Origin: Sequoia sempervirens
Lineage: Eukaryota > Streptophyta > Pinopsida > Cupressales > Cupressaceae
Length of the DNA stretch: 64,000 bases
Direction: 5' to 3'
NCBI GenBank assembly: GCA_007258455.2
Contig: VDFB02358134.1
Coordinates: 214,443,565-214,507,564, forward strand
Shown here: piece after piece, positions 56,782 through 64,000 of the stretch
How positions within the stretch are numbered: position 1 is the first letter of the stretch
How the letters are laid out: every line of letters begins with the position of its first letter
Translations under genes and position numbers: made by a program
The notes under the pieces: model-generated
Database searches by the model: none
What the model was told of the DNA's origin: nothing
The model's input: only the letters and a program-made list of their open reading frames with translations

Positions 56782-58050
56782 TGTAGACACCTAAATTTTG
56801 ACACTTACATTTGTCCATATTTATCCCCTTTCGTCTAAATATCCACTTACTTGCATTAATTAATACCCCTAAAGTCCTCTAAATCCCTAAGGTATCTAGT
56901 TAAATAATTAAATACCTTAGCCTTCATTCCCCTTTTCTTCAAAAGAATTAAATAAATAATACATTTATTTAATTCCTCACATGTCACATCCTCCATCACT
57001 TTTTCTTAATCATAATCCACCTCGTAATCCTATCATGAGGGATGTGCACATGTCTAATCCATGATTAGGATGTGTCACATCCTCCAAAATTTTCAAGTTG
57101 GCTCGTAATCTTCATTAGCCACTAATTGTGTTCTAATAATTGATTAGCTAGTCTAATCACCCCCCCTTTAGTCAACTCTCCCCATCCCCCAAGGAATTTT
57201 TAATTCCTTTTTGTCTTTCCCATGTGAATTGAAAATTCACTTTTATTCCTCCAAATCTCTTGTCTTCCCCATGTGGATCATTGAAAAGTCACATCAGTCA
57301 CATTGGTCAAGAACCTTTCATTATAAAGACCTTGTCTTATCCACAAGGTACTTCCAATCATGTGAATTTAAAATTCACTTTTATTCCCCCAACAACTTCT
57401 ATCATTCCCATGGTCCTCTCACTTGTCACCATCACTCTCATCCCAAGGTACTTGCAAGTACATCCACATCATATGTCCTTTTCCATATCACATGTCCTCT
57501 TGACATCTCATCCTCCGCATGGAAAGATGTGAGGTCTTATGAGTCCTCAACTCACCATAGCCCTCCATCTTGGCCATGTTGGATCAATCTTGACCATTTA
57601 ATTCTCTAGAGAATTCTCCCCTAAATATAGAGTATTTCTCTTTCATTCTCTCATGATGCATTCAACTTACAAACACATTTTCAAGTTATCCAACTTCATC
57701 TCTCAAGCAACTTCAATCACTTGCATCCATCCTCCATTGTTGAAGCTTAAAATTTTTATTGTATCCATTTTGTTCACTTTCTCACATACCCACATCTCTC
57801 ATTTGAATATTCATTTCATTAAGATTGTTTTGCATCAACTTTGAGCACTATTTCCATCAAGGAGCACACATTATCAACAATCCAAGGGCCAACCAAATAT
57901 CAACTTGAACAAAGGTAAAATCTACTATTTTTTATCTTTTCTTTTGTTTGAAGTTCAACTAGGGTAATCATTGAGGTGTTTTAGTGTTGTTTCCATCTTT
58001 TTGAATTCTATTTTGCATCACTTAGGGTAGGTAAACTTCATTGCATCACA
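56782..58050 (+). repeat. 3' LTR of element B
   Basis: About 1,269 bp, same ends as the 5' LTR. It lacks a short segment present in the 5' copy near 46049-46065. Confidence 0.92.
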
Positions 58051-58690
58051 AAATGATACTCTTCTTCTGAAGAGGGATATGAATACAATGTTGATAGTTA
58101 GAAACATAATGTGAATATAGAGCAAGAGGTGTTTTCTGATTAGGAAGAAAACCCATTAGAGGTGACATAGACATATAATGCAACACCCCATTTTCAAATA
58201 AGAACTCAAATAGAGGAAGAACAAAGGGCTATCATGGAAAAAGCTATAGCTGAGGAAAAAGTGAGGAGATATAATATGAGAAGTAAACCCATAGATGGAG
58301 ATTAGGGGACACCAAGAAGCGTGTTCATCAAAGAACAAAAGAAAAAGGAGAGTGCCTCATCTAATCAGAAGAAGGGTGAAGTGAAGAGACATCAAAAAGA
58401 TGCTCAAAAGGAAAATTTATGCATTGAGCTTGAGAAGACAATAAGAGATGGCAAGGTCCAAAATGAGGGGAAAAGAAGTATTAAAACTAAAAAGAATGAA
58501 CAAGGTATCATTGCCCCTTCATTCAACGTGGATCAAGCATTGGATCAATAAAAAATGATAGTTCCCTTAATGGAGCTAATGAAGATTGATGAATTTAGAG
58601 ATGCAACCCTCAAAATGATCACCAACACATCCCAGAAGCAGAAGGATCAAAAGAAAGAAGTGAATGCTATGGAAAGGGAAATTACAAAGG
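58051..58690 (+). pseudogene. Gag-protease linker of element F, second part
   Basis: It continues the F frame after element B: SSSEEGYEYN, a Glu-rich helix (EEEQRAIMEKAIAEEKVRRY), NMRSKPIDGD, then a Lys-rich stretch (FIKEQKKKESASSNQKKGEV) and FNVDQALDQ followed by VPLMELMKIDEF. The RRYNMRSKP motif and the later helical segment are typical of the region just before protease in plant gypsy elements. Stops are TAG or TAA. It is cut at 58690 by element C. Confidence 0.75.
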
Positions 58691-59878
58691 TGTCGATGCA
58701 TAAAATTGGTCATATCTGATTAATTCTGGCACTTAATTAAATATTTATTATTTAATTAAATTCTCTAAAGTCTTCTACATATGATTAAATTTAATTAATT
58801 TAATTATATTGTTCATTCAATTTATTCTTCTATCATGATTAAGTAAATCAATTTTTATTTAATTATTTCACATTCATATGTCCACTTAATTAATTAAATA
58901 AATACACTTTATTTATTTTAATTAATTATCACTTCTGAATTTAATTAAGTCTTTTTTATTTAATTAAATTTAATTATTTCTTTTCAAATCTTCCTTCTAA
59001 TTAATTAAATATCTTATTTAATTAATTTCATTAAAATGTCATTTCTTAAAAAGTTTAATTAAATATCTTTATTTAATTGAATATCTTCCATATTTTTTTA
59101 GAATCATAATTAAATATTCTATTTAATTATGAAATCTTCCATTATTCTTCAAATCTAGGGTGCATATTCTATTTTAAGAAGAATCTTTGTGTCACCCTTA
59201 AATGAATAATTGAATTTAATAATTCATTATTTATCTTCGTCCAAATCCTTCCATAATCTCACAAAAAGATGATTTTTTTACAAATCATCTTCATCATCTT
59301 ATCTTACCTCTTTTACAGAAAAGAAAACAAAATATTGCTTTCTATTTTCTTCTGTTTTTCTTTAGTCTTATCCATCTTCAACCATTCGATCTATCAGGAA
59401 TTTTCACAATCGTTGATCATATCAGCCAATCAAAAGCTTTCAAAAACTCTATAAATAGCACTGCTAATCCAAGAAAGGGTTACACAACACACGATAGATG
59501 AATTAGAGATTAATTACATTTCTAACATCATAGCATTCTAGCATTATCATTATAATTTTATTATTCATAGCATCATCATAATCTGTCATCTTAGCAATCA
59601 TGTTTAGCATTAGAGAAATCATGTCTTAGCATTTACTTGCATTAAATATTTAATCTCGTTCTTTGGGAAAATTGTTCATTGAGCCTAGCATACAATCTAA
59701 GAGCCAACTGGAATCAATGAAAATACTGGAGATAGAGAATGATAGGACGACATCAACAACAGGATACTGAGTTTGCAATCTCTATTATTTTCATATTCTA
59801 TTTTTGATACAATGTCTTATTGGTGTGTTTGATTCATTTGTTTTGTACATATTTAACACACATAAAATCGACCACACA
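58691..59878 (+). repeat. 5' LTR of element C
   Basis: It begins TGTCGATGCATAAAATTGGTC and ends ..ATCGACCACACA, about 1,188 bp. The AT-rich U3 with TTAATTAAATATTT runs is similar in layout to the A LTR. Confidence 0.75.
59450..59457 (+). promoter_or_regulatory. TATA box of element C LTR
   Basis: TATAAATA preceded by CAAAAACTC, with AGCCAATCAAAAG about 25 bases upstream (CCAAT-like). Its position corresponds to the A LTR TATA. Confidence 0.7.
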
Positions 59879-59882
59879 TTAT

Positions 59883-59901
59883 TGGCACCTGCCATGGGGC
59901 C
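59883..59901 (+). other. Primer-binding site of element C
   Basis: TGGCACCTGCCATGGGGCC, a diverged form of the A primer site TGGCGCCCACCGTGGGGC, four bases after the LTR end. Confidence 0.7.
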
Positions 59902-62401
59902 TTGCCCTATTTTTAACATCTACTTGCAGGTCTTCTGACAGGATCTCGCATTCTAGAATTCAAATTTTTGAAAATTTTTTCCATTTTAGCGCATACGAGA
60001 ATTTTTGAAGCGCATCCGCAGGTTTTTAAAGTGCATTTGTGGCTTCTTTCAATGCTTTTATAGGTACTTCGGCATATCCAAGGACTATTACAGCGCATCC
60101 AGGAACTGTTTTGGTGCATCTACAGAACATAATGGTGCATATGCTTGACTTAGTTTGTTAAAAAAATTTGAAAATCAAAAAATAACTTATTAGTTGCATT
60201 ATGTTTTAGTACATTTAGGAGTTTTCGTAGCGCATTTGGAACTTTCTGTAGTGCATTTAGAATCTGTTTTGGTGCATTAAAATTTTATTGTTGAGCATAT
60301 AGGCTATCTTTTGGCGCATACAGGTTGTAATTAAACAGGTTTCTAACTTTGATGCCTTTTGCAGATAGAACCTTTTTCTAGCTTAAAAGGAACCAATCTA
60401 GGATAGTCATAGCTGGTTTTAAAAAGGAGCAACCCTAGGATAGTCATCACACACTGATTTTGTAGTTAAAATGAATCCCATGCTTTTTGTGAAGCAACAT
60501 CTTCACATAGTTTAGATCATTGTGATTTGGGTTTTAAAAAGAGCAGTGTCTACTGTGTTTGTGGCAATAGGTCTATGTTCTCCCCTTAACTGGGTGACCA
60601 GAATACCAGACTTTCCTTTTACATTCATGCAATTTTACTGCTTTATTACATCTAGTAGAGGGTCTACTCTTGTGGGAAAAAGTACTCACCCAAGAGGAAC
60701 GACTCAAGTGGGTTCAAGCCAAAGCTAGGCTATTTCGCCTTACTATAAAATTTAAAGCAAATAAGGAGAAATCCTCTTTTTCCGGTAGTGTGCAAGATAA
60801 CCATCCCCAAAGCCTTTGTTCTAAGGGCTGGGAGGTCTCCTGAGGGAGTTTATTATTTCCGCATCGAGTGGAAAACCTTACTACGAACCTAGTGTAGTAT
60901 CCAGCCAAAGTCAATTTCTGAACATCATAATAATCACAGTGCAAGGGAGGGAAGAATCTACCCCCAAGATACTCACCATATAACTGCCAAGAAATGTTTG
61001 GTCAGGGGATCTGGTATCCACTTCCATCACTCTGAGTATGCACCTAGAAAATAAAAAAGCACGGGTGCTCCTTTGGGGGTGACACGGCTGTGTGAGTTGA
61101 TGCAGTTCTAAGATGTGGGCTGTTGATTATTATGATGACCTACCTGAGTACTAAGAGTGAGTCTGTTTGAACTGTCTCTCATGTGTAAAACCTGTGAAAA
61201 TAATTTTTGACAAACATTTTGATCATAGACTTGATGTTTAGTATAGGAATTAAAAACAAATGTTTTCAAGGTGTTTGCTATGTTTTCAATCACACTAATT
61301 CAGATAAAAGATCATTTGAAATGAACATGTCAAAATTTAGATGAAAACTGTTAAAAAATGTTTAGAAAATTATTTGGAGAAAAACTATTTTAGCGAATTT
61401 AGGGAGTATCTTAGTGCATATAAGGCCTGTTCTAGCACATTCACTGGGTAGTTCAGTGCATTTGGAGTCTATTTTAGCGCATATGCTGGCTATTCTGAAA
61501 ACAAAAATTTTCGGTCACTGTCCAAAACATTTTCTACAGTGCATATAGGATACAAAGTAGCGCATCTGGGACATATTGAAGCACATATGACCTTTTCTCT
61601 GGCGCATCTAGTCAACAGAAGAGCGCATCTATCATTTTTTCCATATCATTGTTTTTAACAGATCCGAGCTTATAACATCCTCAGTCTAGTAATGTATCAA
61701 CATTTTCTCTCATGCTAAGGGAGTGGAAATCTACCATGTTTGTCAAGAAATCAATTGCTAATAAGATAAGGAAACCCAAGAAACCTCTAAGTTACAAGAA
61801 AATCTTACAATGAAGGAAGTTTTTATACAAGAGTCGAAACGTCTTACTCCATTATCGCAAGTTTCTCCATAGATACCAATATTTTGTTAGAGGATTTACT
61901 GACAATACACTGTGGACCCTCTAGATTCATGAGCCTATTTTCAAAGAAGAGAACTCTCTCAATGACATAATCACAATCAGGCTCTTGATTTCAACTATAT
62001 ACCACAACCTTCTATTGAATATTTAACACATCCTAGTCAAATACTTCAGTGAGTTGAAATAGGTTATATGATATATTGATCATTCTTCGAAAACAAAGAT
62101 CAACTCTTACAAGTGCATTTTCCATCACAAACTTCTAAATTCTTGGTTCAAATTCTCCCAACAGGATTCTAACATCCTTTATCATTGGAAGCCACAACCA
62201 CGAATTAGGAAAAAATAATTTTGATCATATCATAAGATTTTCATCTTATCAGGTCAAAACATCATCTTTGATTGCACTCATCAAACTATGACCTAAGTTT
62301 AGGAGAACATCTTGAAATCATATGCCTGTTTTTACATGATCACAATACAATAAATTGAAGAAATATATTCAACAAGATCATACATCAACAACTCAAGAAA
62401 A
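59902..62401 (+). other. 5' leader of element C with AGCGCAT motifs
   Basis: AGCGCAT and AGTGCAT motifs recur at 59985-60320 and again at 61380-61640 with irregular spacing of about 20-35 nt. The stretch 60340-61060 has no repeats or gene that I recognise. Blocks at 61075-61225 and 62150-62260 match the A leader. Confidence 0.65.
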
Positions 62402-64000
62402 GGAGAAAATAGTGATCCCCTTTATAGAGTAAGTCAAAATCCCCTTTTTGAAGACAACATGACCGAAGGAGAAAATAATCCATTTACTTCTGACAAAGAT
62501 ATGAGGAAAACCTTTGAGGATAGTGAGGATGAACAAGAAGAAGAATGCCACCTTAAAGAAGCTAAACAAGATCCTAAATTTCTAAGAGTAGTAGAAAGGA
62601 TCGTAGAATGAGAAAAACAAAAATATTTCCTATTTCTGGCTGACAAAGGAGCTAAACTACCTCATGACTTTAATACTGAGAACATAAAGAGTAATCCTGA
62701 TGAAACACCCTTATCTGGTCTTAGGTCCTTGACTCAACATGTTAAAACATTCGAAGGTAAAATTAAAGATCTACAAGGGGGAACCACAACAAAGACATAC
62801 GCTCTTGATGATATTTGTCCATATCCTTTTGATTGATGTCTCAACATGATTTCATTTCCTAAGCATTGTGAAATTCCAAAGTTTGATCATTATAATGGAA
62901 AATCGGATCCCATTGACCATATTAGAGACTTTCGAAACATGAATTTAGAATTTTCTCATGAGGACATATACTTAATGTGTTTGTTCCCACAAATTCTTGG
63001 AGTCCAATCTATGGAATGGTTATCAAAAATCACACCGCCTGTCAAAACATTTGAGGAATTGATCAATGAGTTCATCTCACAATATTCCTATAACATACAA
63101 CACCAAATCACTACGATTGATCTATGCAAGGTGAAGCAAAAACCTGATGAGCCGTTCATCACAGTTCTTTAGAGATGGAGAAGATTGTTAGCTAGATATC
63201 CACATCATGTTCCTGAAAAGGAGAAGATCACTACATTCATAAATAGCTTGGATCAAGAGATGAGCTATCGTCTAAATCTTCATTGTCCTCCCTCTTTTTA
63301 GAAAATGATTGAAAATACAATCACAATTGAATATGCATTAGTCTAGAGGGGAATAATCAAACTTGATAGAGACAATCCTAGCTCATCAAATCACCACAAT
63401 GAAAAATCAAAGATTTGGACTCACAACAAGAATGTGGTGAATGATGGTGTTGTAGATGCACATCATGTCTCAACTAAGCCAGTTGTTCTTAGTGTTCCTC
63501 GCAACAACAACTACAACAATGTCAACTCGGTTGCAAATAAGGGAAACAACTCCCCTCCTCCTTCAAGGAATAACCAAAATCCAACTTTTGTTCCAAATCA
63601 GAATAATACCAACAGTCAAGGGTATCGTGGAAACAACAATAATAATGCTTTAGGAAATAAGTCAAACATTAATCCACAACAACCTTCATTCTTCTCCAAT
63701 AGAACTTTTACTCCATTGGGGTAATCTCTGGAATCTGCCCTTAAAGACTTGATGGAAAAGAATGTTATTACCCTACCGCCTCAATGTAACTTTGAACCTA
63801 GTGTGAAACCACCATCATGGAATGATGCATACTATTGTGAATATCATATATGTAAAGGCCATCCTACGAATACTTTCCAAGCCTTGAAGAACGCTATTCA
63901 AGATTTAATCGACAAAGACATTGTCACAATAGAAGGAAACCAACAATCAAATGAAGACCACCAAGCATTTCAAAATCCTTTTCCCAACTATCAAAAGGGT
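62402..64000 (+). pseudogene. Ty3/gypsy gag of element C, partial
   Basis: The frame is followed from about 62402; the first ATG is at 62459 (MTEGENNPFTSDKDMRKTF). Contents: FLRVVERIVE, stop, EKQKYFLFLADKGAKLPHDF (shared with A); then the capsid domain, from SFPKHCEIPKFDHYNGKSDP and FEELINEFISQYSYNIQHQI to HHVPEKEKITTFINSLDQEM; an Asn/Pro-rich linker; and the Cys/His motif YYCEYHICKGHPTNTF with KNAIQDLIDK. Six stops interrupt it (two TGA, three TAG, one TAA). Each falls where Arg or Gln would be expected and can be explained by one C-to-T change. The frame runs off the window before protease. Confidence 0.9.

Larger units (their letters stand above)
45970..58050 (+). mobile_element. Element B: LTR retrotransposon without pol (12.1 kb)
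   Basis: LTRs 45970-47261 and 56782-58050 both start TGTAGACACC and end TGCATCACA. A polypurine tract precedes the 3' LTR. The interior has a long repeat-rich leader, one decayed Ser/Pro-rich G-patch-like ORF related to that of A, and a pyrimidine-rich 3' region. No pol motif is visible in 9.5 kb. Flanking pentamers GAAGG and AAATG are not identical, but removing B with one pentamer puts F gag back in frame (..NEEG then YSSSEEGYEYN), so they are likely a diverged target duplication. Confidence 0.88.
38170..64000 (+). mobile_element. Ty3/gypsy element F (hosts B and C; runs past the window)
   Basis: The homology of D's 5' LTR stops at 38169 and a TGTTGG start follows, so F inserted there. Its sequence in order: 5' LTR with ORF (38170-43904), primer site, gag (44116-45969), [B], gag-protease linker (58051-58690), [C]. 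With B removed, the gag frame continues. Pol and the 3' LTR must lie beyond 64000. Confidence 0.7.
58691..64000 (+). mobile_element. Element C: Ty3/gypsy retrotransposon, 5' part
   Basis: 5' LTR, primer site, 2.5-kb leader and gag are present; pol and 3' LTR are outside the window. LTR style, leader blocks and gag N-terminus are shared with element A, so C or a sister is the likely source of trans-acting proteins for A. The pentamer AAAGG before the LTR is the expected target duplication. Confidence 0.85.

Noticed and set aside
39601..63720. Alternative genetic code with TAG/TAA read as Gln
   Set aside because: TGA replaces Arg as well, frameshifts coexist with the stops, and the host-gene candidate uses no in-frame TAG or TAA. 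C-to-T decay explains all of it.

Overview
This is plant nuclear DNA of the kind found in very large, repeat-filled genomes, and a gymnosperm is my best guess at low confidence. The evidence is AT-rich sequence, Ty1/copia and Ty3/gypsy retroelements with plant primer-binding sites, several layers of nested insertion, and only one plausible host gene. Almost every coding region is a decayed retroelement frame. No rRNA, tRNA or CRISPR array is visible. A 100-base assembly gap lies at 7404-7503.

Layout. (1) 1-3455: right end of a copia LTR, tRNA-iMet primer site, gag-protease-integrase, with a 994-bp non-autonomous DNA transposon inside the integrase frame. (2) 3456-5462: gypsy gag debris on the minus strand plus unexplained sequence with three 34-nt near-palindromes. 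(3) 5463-7403: LTR and RNase H tail of a minus-strand copia element. (4) 7504-9700: a GC-richer island with a 296-codon open frame (8360-9250), the best host-gene candidate. (5) 9700-12631: AT-rich old repeats. (6) 12632-38169: gypsy element D on the minus strand (3' LTR, integrase, RT, protease, gag, PBS, start of 5' LTR). Element A (29041-37544, TSD GTATT) sits inside its 5' LTR. (7) 38170 to the window end: gypsy element F on the plus strand, inserted into D's 5' LTR. F is itself split by element B (45970-58050) and element C (58691 onward).

Two results stand out. First, D and F appear to have giant LTRs (about 8.3 and 5.7 kb), each carrying a long sense-strand ORF (about 1,000 codons or more) upstream of the LTR TATA box. 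The two ORFs share a recognisable N-terminal motif. Second, A and B have LTRs, primer sites and polypurine tracts but no visible pol. Each instead encodes a Ser/Pro-rich protein with a G-patch-like motif and SILGPY repeats. A shares its leader and the N-terminus of gag with C, so A looks like a non-autonomous derivative of C's lineage. The leaders or U3 regions of A, B, C and F carry arrays of short, family-specific motifs, many with a period near 20-21 nt.

Premature stops in these genes fall mostly where Gln (CAA/CAG) or Arg (CGA) would be expected, which points to C-to-T decay of methylated DNA. All assignments come from reading the sequence; no database was searched.
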